From: Xiphias gladius
Taxonomy: Eukaryota; Chordata; Actinopteri; Istiophoriformes; Xiphiidae
Direction of reading: 5' to 3'
NCBI RefSeq assembly: GCF_016859285.1
Contig: NC_053420.1
Coordinates: forward strand, 25,542,045 to 25,606,044
DNA: 64,000 bases
The notes under the pieces were generated by a model. It was given only the letters and a program-made list of their open reading frames with translations. It was not told where the DNA came from and ran no database searches. Position numbers and translations under genes: made by a program. Positions 11,201 through 23,587 of the stretch are shown here, piece after piece (positions within the stretch are counted from its first letter, which is position 1; every line of letters begins with the position of its first letter).

Positions 11201-14200
11201 GACAGTGTGCGAACACTTTGCCAAGGTGCTGACGTGGAGGAGTGAGATTGTATGTATGATCAGAGCGAATAAAACGTGTCCTGTAAAACTGAGTATTGTA
11301 GAACAAAGTACTTGGTGTTGATTCACTGTGCACCCAGCCAAAGCCGCCTAACAATTTGTCTTCTGCCTTGCAACCTGGTGTATGAACGCATACTGTATTT
11401 GCATATAGAGTCTCTATGTCTTAAGGAATGCAGTCTATAATTCCCTTAAGTCAATCAGTGTTACACCCTAACTATCCAACTATTAACAGCAAGCAGACAC
11501 CACCTAGATCTTAAAGAGAGACTCTTGATCACCTAACAATGGCTTTACGTATTGTTACCACTCAAAACCTATTTTGAAGAATTTCTTTTGCATTTGGTAA
11601 CATTTCATTGCATATTTCTTTCACTCTCAGGTCAGAGACAGAGTCTGCGCTACTGGTATGATCGCGAGTGGTTGAGCAATGGTCATATGTATGGCCTTTC
11701 CTTCCTGGAAGAGAACTACTCTCACCAAAACGCCAAGAAGATCACCACCACACACCAGCTGCTGGGAGACGTGCACCACGTGGTAGAGATTCTCAACGGA
11801 CTGCAGCTCAAGATGAATGTCTTACAGTGAGTACAGAGGAACTGCATGAAGAGACTAGAGGGGGTTTTCCTGTTAACTACTGATGTTAAAATTAAAAGCA
11901 GATCATGGCAGAAATTGTTGTCCAGGGTGATTTCAATTAAACCAACTCAGCTTTGTTGTAATGTTTATGTGATGTTACACTGTGGTCTAATCTTTCCTTT
12001 GGCCCTTCAGGAGCAACACCCACCCTGACCTGCAGCTGTGGCGGCAGCCATGGAAGCATTTGGAGAGGTCACGGACTGGCCCCGACTCATGTCGGGGCAG
12101 TGACGCAGCTCCATCTCCTGTGACTCCCGATGAGGACATGAGCAGAGGAGAGATTTTAATGTCCAATGCTTTGGAGAAGCTGAGCCGGGCTGCTACAACT
12201 GCCACCTCCTCTTCATCCTACTCCTCTTCCCCCTTCCCATCTTTCCAAGACTCATACATTACCAGTGAACACTGCTACCAGAAACCGCGTGCATACTACC
12301 CAGCGGTGGAGCAGAGGCTGGTGGTGGAGACCCGACAGGGCTCAGAGCTGGAGGACAGTATGAGAAGCACTGAGGAGCTCCTGGAGCGGGAGCAGCGTTA
12401 CGGGAGCCTGCTGGAGACAGATAAGCCCAAATCAACAGGCACCAGTAACAAGGTTGGGGTTTATTCCACAGCAGACAGGGATGTTCAAAGTGCACCCTGA
12501 GTTGCCACTATAGAATAGTGAAATGACCATAAACAATAACACTCACCTATGGAATCAAAATTGAAAGTTTACTCAAAGTATGTTCTCAGAGAGAACACAA
12601 GAAGGTTTTTACAATAATAATCAATAGATCATAAGTTATAAATACAGTAAATATGAATTCTAATAAAGTCAGTTTGGCTAGTCAGATGGCGCCGAAATAC
12701 AGTATCCATAACCTCCGGAGCGGCTGCTATGGAGAAGATGTCAGCCAGAGGCGGGAATCTAGGATTTTCTTAATGCCTTATTGTTTCAGTCAGTAACAAA
12801 ATACAGCACCAGTTGAACAACTGCTCTTCAATTAATCAAGATTCGGTATGTGATATAATTAAAGCTGCCGAATGTAGTAAACAAGTTTTACAAAGGCCAA
12901 CTTCATAACTTCCTCCTGCTGTTAGTGGCACAGCAGGAGGAGACTGATTTTAACCATTATTTTCCCCGGGACATTTCAGTGAATTTCCTCCCAGAGTTAA
13001 GGTATACACTCTTGATAATAGATGAGAAAACAGAACATTTTTGGTGACGTTGTTATGGTGACATTACATCTGACTCACTCAAGTGGTTTAAGGTTTTGGC
13101 TCAGCGTTTGTTTGACCACCAATCATGATCTATCCCTTTTGGTTATTTATCTCTTGTTTGCATGAATTATGTGCATTGATTTGGCAGAGAGCTTTTATAT
13201 CATGAGGTCTAAACCTGGCTGTGATAAAAATCTTGTCTGATGATTTCACCTGAATGTTTCTAGGTTTCGTTGGGTGGCTTTTGGTCCCAGGTTGAGATAA
13301 GGGATGAGGGTGGGAGAGATCCTGGAGAGGCTGCAGATAACAGCAGACAGCATCAACAGTGGCAGATCAACCTGCTGGATCACATTGATGCAGTCCAGGA
13401 CGAGGTTTCGCACAGGATGGACTTCATTGAGAGGGAGCTGGATGGTAAGTGGTGTGGTGGAATTGACTTGGTTACTAACTTTGTCTCTTCAGCAGGGTGG
13501 GGAAACCTGGAAAGTTGTTGTTGAAAGGATCATTAAATTTGACTCTAAAATGTGAATATGATATCTGCTCTCATCAGAGGCCCACCAGTCCATAAAGTTA
13601 AGTAATGTCAGCAGCCAACATATTAAGAAGAAACGGATGTTAGCAACATTATATTAACTTTTTGTCCAACAACATCAGTTCTGGAATTTTTGACGGGGTG
13701 AGGTCACACAGGATCAGTTAGTAGATACGGCTAATAATTTGTCTGCGAAGATATGCCACTAAAGATAGGAAGCCTGTCAGCCCATTACCAATAGAGCTTG
13801 TTGATGCTGACCGTTTATAAGAATTCCAATTATTTCTTTGCTGAGTATCGCTTTGATGTGTTTCCTGCCTTAGGTATGGTGACAGTATAACGTTGCTGCA
13901 AAGTGAAAAGTTATTATTCCTACACTAGGCATGCGAACTGTGAAGTATAAAAGGCTTTACTGAGGTTTGTCATTCCTGATTAATATACAGGCTGTGAGCT
14001 GGGTCAAGCAAAGGGCCTCTTTGTGCAAGTTAAGTATCACTCAGTGTTGAACTGAATGTAAACATATTTGATTTGATGATGCACGGAATAACGCAACATC
14101 CCAGAGTTCATTGTCATGTACAACTGGCTGTGAAGATTGTATCAGGCCCGGGTCGGCCTGGGCCAGCATCCCCTAAACACTCACGCACATGCAATTGAGT

Positions 14201-14441
14201 GTGCTGGAGAATTGTGTATCGTCTTTGTCGGCTAAAAGGAACACATCATTTGTAACCAAGTGCTCATCCCTGGTTCTTCTTCTGCTCATCCTTCCCAGTG
14301 CTGGAAAGCTGGCTGGACTTCACAGGAGAGTTGGAGCCTCCGGAACCTCTGGCCCGTCTGCCTCAGCTCAAACACCGCATGAAACGGCTGCTGACACAGC
14401 TGGGCAAGGTGCAGCAGATCGCCCTGTTCAGCTCCACATGA
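5290..14441 (+). CDS. phf20: PHD finger protein 20 (Tudor, C2H2 and PHD chromatin reader)
   Basis: Coding exons: 5290-5372 (exon from 5266), 6244-6415, 6721-6805, 7261-7337, 7486-8083, 8229-8279, 8378-8647, 8803-8997, 9179-9274, 9619-9654, 9888-10043, 10519-10700, 10810-10909, 11631-11826, 12011-12452, 13264-13444, 14299-14441; 3063 nt, about 1020 aa (human PHF20 is about 1012). The start [20 protein letters not shown] matches the PHF20 family N-terminus. Two Tudor domains lie at residues about 15-80 and 86-139, followed by an acidic disordered exon. A C2H2 finger has C379, C384, H397 and H402; an eight-lysine run lies at 531-538. The PHD finger shows C654, C656, C668, C671, H676, C679, C693, C696. 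A conserved C-terminal region covers 914-1020. PHF20 is known as a nuclear subunit of the MOF (KAT8) NSL complex that reads methyl-lysine marks. The second Tudor and the PHD fit PHF20 better than PHF20L1, as does the neighbourhood. The junction at 12452/13264 (donor GTTGGG) and the 36-nt exon are the least certain. Confidence 0.93.
5373..6243 (+). other. phf20 intron after the first coding exon
   Basis: The intron runs from a GTGAGT donor to a TAG acceptor and joins phase 2 to phase 2 through a split tryptophan codon. I see no other gene or named repeat inside it. Confidence 0.7.
9619..9654 (+). other. phf20: Putative 36-nt in-frame cassette exon of phf20
   Basis: Flanked by CCTAG and GTATGT, this exon adds twelve codons ([11 protein letters not shown] plus a split codon). 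It lies between the poly-lysine exon and the exon from 9888. All three neighbours join in phase 1, so inclusion or skipping both preserve the frame. Homology does not confirm it, because this part of PHF20 is poorly conserved. Confidence 0.55.
10061..10085. repeat. (TG)n microsatellite
   Basis: Twelve TG units lie 17 bases downstream of the donor of the phf20 exon ending at 10043. Confidence 0.9.
10910..11630 (+). other. phf20 intron within the PHD-to-C-terminal region
   Basis: Donor GTGAGG and acceptor CTCTCAG bound this 721-nt intron. No additional exon, RNA gene or recognised repeat is visible. Confidence 0.7.
12453..13263 (+). other. phf20 intron with a weak donor
   Basis: The proposed donor (AAG|GTTGGG) is weak. 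Unspliced reading continues for 15 codons to TGA 12498-12500, so retention would give a C-terminally truncated protein. The acceptor used here is CTAG at 13262-13263. A second in-frame acceptor (CCCAG, exon from 13291) would omit nine residues. Confidence 0.55.
13445..14298 (+). other. Last phf20 intron
   Basis: The 854-nt intron runs from GTAAGT to CTTCCCAG. Nothing else is recognisable in it. Confidence 0.75.
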
Positions 14442-15665
14442 GGGCGCCAGAGAACAGCAGCAGCTGCAGAAACAACACAGCGGAGGAAGCTCGCGGGTCT
14501 CTCTGGCTGCAGAGATAACAATATTAATGCAAGTGCAAGGCTCAGATTGTCCAGCACAGTCTCTCTGACCTGATTTCTGCTGCTGTTTCTCCCTTTTCAA
14601 AAGGGTTTGTGTGGTGGAATCTGGTGCTACAGCAAACCAGTGTCTCATATGAATATTTATATGAACATGTATGGAAAGTTAGCATCATAAATCAGGATTA
14701 AACACAAAAAGTAACCTCGTAAAGGCAGGAGAAAATCCTAAGGACCACATTAGACTTCTATGGTTCCCATGCAACTTTAAACCTTCTGAATGCCTTTTGT
14801 CTGAGCTACTGCTTAAAGTTGCCCTGTCTCTCTCAGTACACAGTGCTTTACATGCAGAAGCTTTATATTCGAAATCGCAATCGAGTTCCTGAATCTACAC
14901 GGCCTCTTTGCAATAGTTTTTTGAACGTGTTTTCAAATGGTGGCTGTTTTTGCATCAACCATACCCCAAAGTTCAATTTTGGTCACCTGTCATGCCATAC
15001 TGCATTAAACCTCTTGTTCTAAGTGTGGACAGGTTGTAACTTGAAGACATCCAGTATGTAACGACGCTGCACAAGCAGTCTCTACGAATAATTTGTTCTG
15101 TTTTTGACCTACTCAAGGGTTTGTTTTATACTACACTGTGAAGTTATTTTTGTCTGGAATCAAAGGCATCTTATTTTCAGCTTTAGAGACGGTAAGAAGT
15201 GTGGTTTCTGTTTTGTCTTAAACGGTAACGCTTCTTTCATAACAGTCCTCATCAGTGTATCAGTTTTATCAGTTAATCTTTGTGTTTGTCACTTAACGTA
15301 TACCTTACTTCAGTTTACTCTTTGCATTGTTGTTACTGTAGCACTTGACCTATGATTCACTGAAAACTGTAATGTAGGCTTGTCTCTTCTTAACCTAGCG
15401 TCTTGTGCTTTGTCAATGACAAATACTACTTAGAAGACCTGTAAAATTCTTCTTCGTTTTTTTTCTATTTCATCTGTTTATTTACCGTGTTTTGGCTGTT
15501 TTGTAAATATGTTATTCAAAAATGTGGTCTTCTTTATTGAAAACATTCTCCAAATACAGATATTGTATGCTACTGTACTGTAAGTGTCCGGCTTAGAAGC
15601 AGGGAAAATGTCCAAAACAATGCAAACAGATTTGCTGGTACATAAATAAACTATCATTGTTATTA
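14442..15665 (+). other. phf20: phf20 3'UTR
   Basis: The stretch from the TGA at 14439-14441 to the first good poly(A) signal at 15645 contains only short chance ORFs. It is about 1.2 kb and becomes increasingly AT/T-rich, as expected of a 3' untranslated region. Confidence 0.65.
15645..15650 (+). terminator. phf20: phf20 poly(A) signal
   Basis: An AATAAA hexamer is followed by a T-rich stretch. Cleavage is expected at about 15660-15670. It is the first canonical hexamer after the phf20 stop codon that I noticed. Confidence 0.65.
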
Positions 15666-15834
15666 ATCACTATGGACACATTCTTGGCTATTTTCTCACT
15701 GATTCTCTGAGAGACTGTGTGGTTGAAGAGGAGTGGACCTTCTCATCCTGTTTATCCAGCTGGTGGTAACACTGCCAGTGAAGTCAAAGGTTGCATCGAA
15801 CATGTTTTCTCTGCAGCTGATTTGTGCTCTCACA

Positions 15835-15970
15835 GTCAGATTGAAGTTAGGGTCAGCAGTAGTCTAGAGGTTGAAGGTTTGATCTTATGACCGAGTGTTT
15901 GCAGAACTAAAGAAAATCGGTGTTAATGCCTTACTGCTGAGCAAGGCAGTCGACCCTCCAACTATACAAT
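15835..15970. repeat. Degraded interspersed repeat, possibly SINE-like
   Basis: Phrases such as AGTCTAGAGGTTGAAGGTTT and GAGCAAGGCA resemble a tRNA-like head found in dispersed fish SINE-type repeats. The copy is decayed and its ends are unclear, so the family is not assigned. Confidence 0.3.
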
Positions 15971-16499
15971 GGAGTTACTCACGAGTCAAAAACATCACTG
16001 GTTGCACAAGAGAGCTGCATGAATAAGGGACTTTTCTAGGTGCAAAACACGCCAAAAAAGAGTGCGTGCATACTTTGATGTAATGTGTTTTTATTGCATA
16101 GCCGATCTGCGCAGTTACATAATCTGACCAGAAATACAAAATTGATGGGAATTCTAACCGTTAATCTCCAAAATTTGAGCCGGCATCATGTGGCGACAGG
16201 GCAGGGCAAATGATGAGATATTGCCCACTAAGAACTTGTACAGAGTCAAGCCAACAAGTTAATCTTTTGAGCCGAAGGTGGCTGGCTGGGCTATTACCAA
16301 AGATGGTCTAAGATTTAAAAAAACAAAACACAAAAAAAAGGTATAAAATAGCCTTGAAATTAAAACATACATAAATGAAATCATCTCAATTCCCTCTCAT
16401 CCCTACTCTTTGGCGCCCGCCTTTTACTTTACCCCAAGTTCGATGCAGCTCTGTCTAACAGGCGAAGTAAGGCTGCAAACGGCACCCATCCTAGAACGT

Positions 16500-16861
16500 A
16501 ATAGTGGGTTGTGAGGGCGGTCTAAATACTTCCGGCAGTTGAGTCCGTGTGAGCGTGATGCCTTTTGTGTTCCCCGCGCCGTGGGAGTAGGATCTCCTCC
16601 TCATTATTCCGGGGCAGAGTGAGACGTCTTCCTCCTGGCCCTGTCTGTGGGCGTCTAGCGCCTCCTCCCATTGGCTCCTCCGCGGTGTCTGCGACGCAGC
16701 GTGTAGTTCCGCCCAGAGTCACAGTCGAAATACTAGTGGAGACAGAAGAAGCGACAGGCAGGAGCCTCGTGAGCCGAAACACACGCTCAGCCGTTGATAT
16801 TCAACAATCGACCCAGCAAGGAACCGAGGGGAACCCGCCGGACAGTTATTTTACCGACGAG
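16500..16861 (+). promoter_or_regulatory. ndrg3: CpG-rich ndrg3 promoter and non-coding exon 1
   Basis: The region is CpG-dense. It has an ETS-type ACTTCCGG at 16528-16535 and an inverted CCAAT box (ATTGG, 16670-16674). It ends in a strong donor, GAG|GTGAGT, after 16861. The exon has no supported coding frame and would splice in its 5'UTR to the exon from 30391, which carries the ndrg3 ATG. The transcription start is not defined. The high CpG content continues to about 17420 inside the intron. Confidence 0.65.
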
Positions 16862-17760
16862 GTGAGTGTAATAGCCGTGTTTTCGCCTAGCATTTTGCCA
16901 TTCCTCACTTACAGATGTGCCCGATGCCACGGGAGATTATCTCAGCTCTGCCGGATTTCCCAACCTGTTCCTGTTGCTGTCTGTATAACGTCTCGTTTGT
17001 TAGAGGAAGGTTGGCAGAATAGAAGAACAATGAACTGTCGATGTAGTGATTTAAAAAACAAAACAAAAAAAAAAAACAAACCCACGTTAAAGCAGTAGCT
17101 CAGTGGCTCGATGAGTGCGAGCGGAGCGGTTCAGTTAGAAGAACTGCAGTTGGATTGAATTGGAGTTCGCTGCTGCTCCTCCGAACACTGATGCGACATA
17201 AGCCCTGTTTTTTTTTTTTTTTTTTCCCCCCCACAGAGTCTCCGTCTTGTCAGTGCAGCAGCGCGTACGTGCGGTCAGTTCGTCGGCTGTCACATTCGCT
17301 ACCTGCCAATTAACAACCCGCGGTCCGCTTCTGTCCGCGATGAAACGAGGCCAGTCACGATGCGTTACATCGCACATATCCGGGCTAAAGCAAGCGAGGA
17401 AACGTTAGCCGGATAGCTCACGGCGAGAGGCATTGACTACGTTGACACGATACAAAATTCACACCTAAGATTCCTGTAGGAGGAGGTATTATCTTTGTAT
17501 ACTGTGCCAGTGTGTTCTAAAAAGGTAGGGTCAAGGCTAAAAACTAATTGTTTGGCAAAACACTAGTTGTTTATTAGAGGAATATAAATATGATTATATG
17601 TTTGGATTTAATTTCCTCTGGAGTTTGGTCAGGAGACCCCTTTCAGGTAAAAAGGCCCAAGTCTGTGTGCTGGATGTGTGACTTACCATCCCATCCCTCG
17701 TGGTGTCACTGTGGATATTGCCCTTAATTCTGCCCACTTTCCCCCAAAATACTACCCCAG

Positions 17761-17889
17761 TCTGGATTTGGCGGATCCATCATTATGAATCAGTTCAATC
17801 CCCATGAAGTAGCAGCAGCAGGCGTTGCACCGTTCGGGCACCACATGAGCGATGACAATGTCACCGGTGGCCATGCGAAGGTCACACAG
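17761..17889 (+). other. Exon-like open island in ndrg3 intron 1
   Basis: A CCCCAG acceptor and a CACAG|GTGGGG donor flank exactly 43 open codons (phase 0 to 0) with an internal ATG at 17785 (MNQFNPHEVAAAGVAPFGHH). The minus strand is open over the same stretch and reads RMATGDIVIAH, which faintly recalls the late GD-x-H region of phytanoyl-CoA-dioxygenase-like proteins. I cannot assign it. It could be an unknown exon, a fragment of a dead gene copy, or chance. Confidence 0.25.
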
Positions 17890-20192
17890 GTGGGGAGTGT
17901 AAGAGCGTGGGCATCAGGTGTTTTTTTTTTTTTCCCCACGCTAAAAAATAGCCGTTTTCATCTTGTGATATATTTCAAAAAAGGACAGTGCGTTTTACAG
18001 TTTCCAAGTACAACCATCAGGATTAACGGGGATATTAAAGTAATTTGACCTATAGGAGACTAAATAATACCACAAAGTAACGGAAGGTCATTATAACCTT
18101 TTCACAAAGTACCACACACTCACTATCTGTGTATATATATGCTTTAATTCTGATATCTAATGGTTAAAATGTTAGTACGTTACAGTTTCGTGGTGGCGGT
18201 GGTAAATTCAGGTGTCCTATCTCCCACTATGCCCTCAGCGGTGTCACATGATCAGTATGGCTTGAATGGAGCTTACGCAACAAGCAACAGCCAGGCATTT
18301 GTTGTCACTCACAACATTGTTGCCAAAGACGGTTGTTCAGACTAGAAAAGCCAATAGGTTGTTATCTATTGGCTAAACAGATAGCTGCTGTCTTTAAACG
18401 GACCTGTAAACCAGTCTTTTATTTTGAACGCAGGAGAAAGAGTAGATCGGGGGAAGTTTGAGGTTTATTGCCATATCGTTGGAAGCGGTCCACTCCTGGT
18501 TGATTATTACAGTGAAAACCTACTGCTTAACTAATGGGAGTGTCAGAGGTTGTTTATTAAGCCATACATTGTGCTTGAGATTTAGAAATCTGCAGGAAAT
18601 GTATTCATCTGGTCCTCCCTAGGCTCTGACTATTAGCAGCCACTGAAAATTTGAATCATTTCAAACGGGTTCATGCTCTTCATTGCAACACTTTGTTTTA
18701 AAGCTGTCAGACTTTCTCATATTGTTTTAAACTGTGGAGGGACTCCGCTTTCCACAAGTGCTGGGAGAAATGAAAACACCATGACCTCAGGCTTTCAGAG
18801 TGCAAACAAAGGCGGCATAATGCAACAGTTCTGCACTTTACATAAAATTATACTGTAAGTGAATGATGTAATTTGTCAGCATCAAGAAACTACAGTATTA
18901 AGGCGCCTTTCAGCCTGGATTACAATTTACACATGAAGTATTACAGGGATTACAGAGTACATAAAAGTGAGAAATGCTCTTGTGTAGAAGAGGATTTCTT
19001 GCAGGGATGAATGTCAGGGAATAACGCTCGCCGGAGAGATGGAGACGGTAATTAAGCTGCTGTGCTGACAGTTAGTCTGCCCTGTGTTCCCTCTCACCTC
19101 AGCGTTATTGTGTCTATTGGTTTGCCAGCCCTGCAGGGCTAAACAAAACCTGTGCCAGACGGATACATTTACCGTGACGTCTTGTCACAGTGGAAATACG
19201 TCCGTTGTCAACAGCACATCTCCCGTTTTGCTAGTGCTATTCAGTCAAGTGGTACTGGGACAGATACAACTAACAGGTTTTGTGTGATTTTTGAAAATTC
19301 GTAGCCACGAGAATAGTCTTGGCGCCATATTGTGTGCCTGTCTCTCAGTCTCACCCTTTCTCCTGGAGCTCTGGCGGTGCTGCTGTGTTTTTGTAACTGG
19401 ACTGCATCTGTAACTTAAGTTGTACCAGCCCTAGAGCTGCTGCACAAGCTCTGCGCCGTAGATTCAAGCTTCCAAAGCAAAAAACAGCTGATGCATATAC
19501 ACCTCGGTTCCAGGTTAACTTCTTCAAAACCATATGCAGTTATCCCGTTTATCCCTGCTCCACCAGTCTTCACTGCAGGGATGAAATGAAGGATAAATAT
19601 ATTTAACGAATGAATGACAAGACACCAGGGACAGTTGCTCGCAGGCTTGTGTGAGGCAGTGACAGCGTCCACACATTTTTCAGACACTCTCATCTGCTGG
19701 ATCGCACCTCTGCTGGAAGGAGGGCTCTTTCTGTCACCTTTTTCCTTTGTCAGCATCAGCACTAATATCAGCAGGTGGCAATGAGGAGACACAGAGCACA
19801 GGTGGTAAGCTTGTTGAGCCAAAGCGTTGGAGACAAGCCAAGCTGGACCTCTGAATGCCCTGAACCGTCCTTCAGCGCTGCCGTTCGTTTGGGATCAGAT
19901 ATTTTAGGAAGCACTCCTCATACACCTGCACATACAATTTAGCTAACTGTGCATGATGCATTGCATCAACTCTCAGTTTCCTCTTTACCTTTAGTATCTC
20001 TTATAGTTATGATTTGATTTCCTCTGGCTAAACTACAGCTCTTCCCTATTCCTTAAAGTAAAACACAACTGTATCCACTCAGTGTTCATCATGGATATAT
20101 GTGTAAATACCAAGAGATGAGAAGCAAAGAAAGAAGATGTTCCAGCTCTTATTTGAGACAAATCCCTGTCTGTCATAGATACAAATAAGCTG

Positions 20193-20193
<1 letters not shown>

Positions 20194-20226
<33 letters not shown>
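20194..20226. repeat. (CA)n microsatellite
   Basis: About 16 uninterrupted CA units are visible in ndrg3 intron 1. Confidence 0.95.
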
Positions 20227-20233
<7 letters not shown>

Positions 20234-21232
20234 CTCTCTAAAACATGTCAGCAGCGCACAGCTTTATCTACGATGCCTCACGATGGGCTGCGCACGGCAT
20301 GAGTCATTTCATCCCCTACCTGCTTTACTGGTTTAGGGGACACCCAGGAAAGTTAAATGCTTTAGTGGTTGTTATTGTGATGGAGCAAATGGCAGACACA
20401 GTGCCCTGGTGGTTTGAAGATCCTCCCCCTCAGGCTGTGTTCCTGCTAGAAGCTGTTAAATTGAGACAGACGACTCGCAAGGACCCAATCATCAAACGCT
20501 GGAATATCACCGGGAGAGACCGGGTCCCTGGTGGGTGGGTGTGTGCAGCTCAGTGTCAGTTGTGACTTGTACATGTTACACATGTTAAAATGTATACCGT
20601 TGAAATATGAGGAAGAGAAGTAACTGTCTGCCTGCCTTATCGCTGCATTGAAAGTTAATGAAAACCGCGTGAACATCCTAAAACCCGGTGTGGAAGCGAA
20701 GATGACAGGTAGAGAATTCTACGTTGCGTTGGTTGTTGTGATGAGAAGAGCTTGACTTTATGTAAATGACTGTGAAAAAGGTCATTTGATTTCAGCGGCG
20801 CCACCGGCTGAGCTGAGGATGGCTCAACCCCACCCACCCGCCTCCTACCACCCCCTACCACCCCGCCCCCTCTCGTGGTTGCCAAGGACACCGCCGACCT
20901 CCACGAGCATTTGCAAGGGGAGGCGCCAGAGGAGCCACCTCTGTGTTTCTCTGGGAGATTGAGTTGTCCATGATCAGTCACTGGGACCACATGGATAACT
21001 CTATTAGCCGAGGCTGTGTTCCTGTTAGGCAACAGGCCTCTTAGCACTGATTCATACACTGAAACACGGAGACATGTTCTGATTCAAAGCCCTCACTGTA
21101 TACACAGGCAAAGGACTTCAGCATCTCTGGGCACAAGGGCTCTCATGTCTCTGCTCTGTTAATGTTTTATGGAAGCGGTTTCTAATGTGTCCACCGAGCT
21201 TTCTGAACCGATGCTTTGTGTTTGCGTTAGAA

Positions 21233-21262
21233 TGTGTGTGTGTGTGTGAGTGTGTGTGTGTG
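21233..21262. repeat. Interrupted (TG)n microsatellite
   Basis: TG units are broken by one GA. The run then decays into TTTG and CGAG repeats. Confidence 0.9.
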
Positions 21263-21966
21263 TTTGTGTTTGTGTGCGAGAGAGAGCTGCTGGCCAGGCT
21301 ATACAGATGGTCTTGCTGCTGCCTCCACAGCTGCCCTTTGGCCAGTCAGCCCGCGGTCTACTGATCGTGCTGAACCTCCAGCAGGAGTCCGCTCTGCCGT
21401 CTCACATCCACCAGCTGGGACCCGGGACACACATACACTAGCCTCCCTCTTGCACTTTGTCGTTCTCCACGCCGTCTGCACAAGTGAGCATGGCAGAGGA
21501 AATCCCCGCAGACTGAGTGGCAGCTAGTCTAGCGTAGCAGAGAAGGGGCAGGTACTCTATTAGCAGCACTGAGTGCAGGGCCGACAGGCTTGGCCATTCA
21601 GTCTTATTTATAGCCAGATACCAGGAGGAGCTCAGCCAAGGGAGACTCATTCAGCCGGGCTCACATCGCTTTCTGACCTATCACAGCAGATTTATCGAGA
21701 CCCGTCCATCTGTTGGTGTCCCCCTTAGTAATGATGAGATTTTTTTCCCCCCTTTTCCTTCTACCATGCCTTCCTTTGTGTGAAACCTGTATGCTAGACT
21801 GTATTGATTTATTGATGATATGTGCCATGTAGCTACAGCTATCAAAATGACTGTCTGTGTTGCCATTCTCTTATTAGTCTATTTGTCATTGTTTGAAAGG
21901 ATCAGCTCTGGCGGAGCCTTGCAGGTTATTGCTTGGAATCAAAGGAAATATGAAAAACATTATTCA

Positions 21967-21970
<4 letters not shown>

Positions 21971-22038
<68 letters not shown>
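21971..22038. repeat. Long (TG)n microsatellite
   Basis: Thirty-four perfect TG units make this one of the two longest dinucleotide arrays in the window. Confidence 0.97.
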
Positions 22039-22039
<1 letters not shown>

Positions 22040-23266
22040 CAAGCAAAGAATGAATATACTGTACATTCCAGTTGTTCACACTTTAAACCTGTAATGTAGA
22101 GTCAGTGGTGTCTTTTGTGGGGCTGGATGTTGTGACCTTAAATGTGTGTCACAATAAATTGTTAAGTTTACCTCAAAAGTCGTAAAAGAGGAAGTACAGA
22201 AGTATACACTTTTTCCTTTCTCCTGATCCCGAAATAATTACAGATGAACAGTTAAGGGTCCTACACAACTGCACAGGTGTTTTCACTTTGACTAATAGAA
22301 GAGAAGGAGGGGACTGGGGACAGGAGGACACACGCACTTCTAAGAATCCAAACACGCTGACCCACAAGACTCACCTGAAAGTGATGTGCAGGTCGCTGTA
22401 GGCACCACTTCTTTACTTACACATGGAGACGAAAACAGATGCTTGGGTGACTCTGTGAGGATATATAACACAATGTACTGAGCAGGGAGAAATATGCGAG
22501 GGCCGACTCACATCCAAACTGCCCTCACACACACCCAAGGCCTTACATATTATAGACATACAAAATTCATAACTGCTACGTACACTTCCTTGTCTGCCAC
22601 AGGCTTAATGGATGAATTGAGCTTCCAGTTTGCTGCTCTGAAACATCACTTCACCGGTGGAAAGTGTTGCTGTTGGTCTCTGGGTCTGTATTAGCGCAGT
22701 AAATTTAGCATGCCACTGGAAGTTATGACAAGTAATTTCACGAACCACAGCACTGTATGTAGGAGCCCAGTCTGCGGTCCTCCGAGACTCCCTCCGGCCG
22801 CGTGCGTCTTCGAGTACGACATGAATCGTGCTGGTGATGCTAATAGATAGGCGGTTCTAAAGCAGTACAGCCAAATGCTGCTCTTTAATCTCATAAGACC
22901 ATTAGCAGATAAAGTGGCCCCTCAAGGAATAATGTAATTCTTTAAAAGCCCTCTGAGAGGAAGGAGAGGGGTCGTTGTACTCTGGCCCTGCAGGATTAAA
23001 GATGTGTATGAGTGTTCTGTATATACTGTAAGTGTAACTATGGATGTGTGCATACTGTGATTTTATTTGTCTGAGGGTGTGTGTGTCTGTGTATGGAGGT
23101 TATGTGCCTGTTCATATGGATATGAGTGCAACAGAGGCTGTCCCAATTCCTGAATAGAGTATCGAGGTTGTGAGTAGAGGGGGGTCCTTTTTTTTTTTTT
23201 TTGGCAGGCAGATCAGTGCAGTGGCTGCCACGTGCCAATGCTGATGAACCAGGCTTTTCCTCACAG

Positions 23267-23285
23267 ACACACACACACACACACA
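23267..23285. repeat. Short (CA)n microsatellite
   Basis: About nine CA units are visible. Confidence 0.85.
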
Positions 23286-23587
23286 TAGAAACATTCAAGT
23301 GATTCACAATGAGTTGAGGATTTCTTCTAGAAAAAGATACAGCTGTACAATTTATTATACAGATTTTGTGAAGAGACACACATGTCCACACTGAATGAAT
23401 ATCCCAACCCAGAAGACAAAGTCACGAGTCTCCTCCCACACAAAAATGCTACTGGGTGTGTGGGTGTGTGTGTGTCTGTGTCTTATACCTTCGCAGCAGC
23501 ACTCACAGTATTGTCACTGTGTGTATAATATCACATGTTCCATCCAAGTACAACCTCTACTACATATTTATGCATCTGTGCTGACGG

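Noticed and set aside
20245..20565. 106-codon plus-strand frame (MSAAHSFIYDAS...)
   Set aside because: It looked protein-like at first, but no family is recognisable, and it sits directly after a CA array without a promoter or conserved splice arrangement.
21893..22099. Open frames made of VCVCVC or THTHTH repeats here and at 38054-38482
   Set aside because: They are translations of (TG)n/(CA)n microsatellites, not genes.
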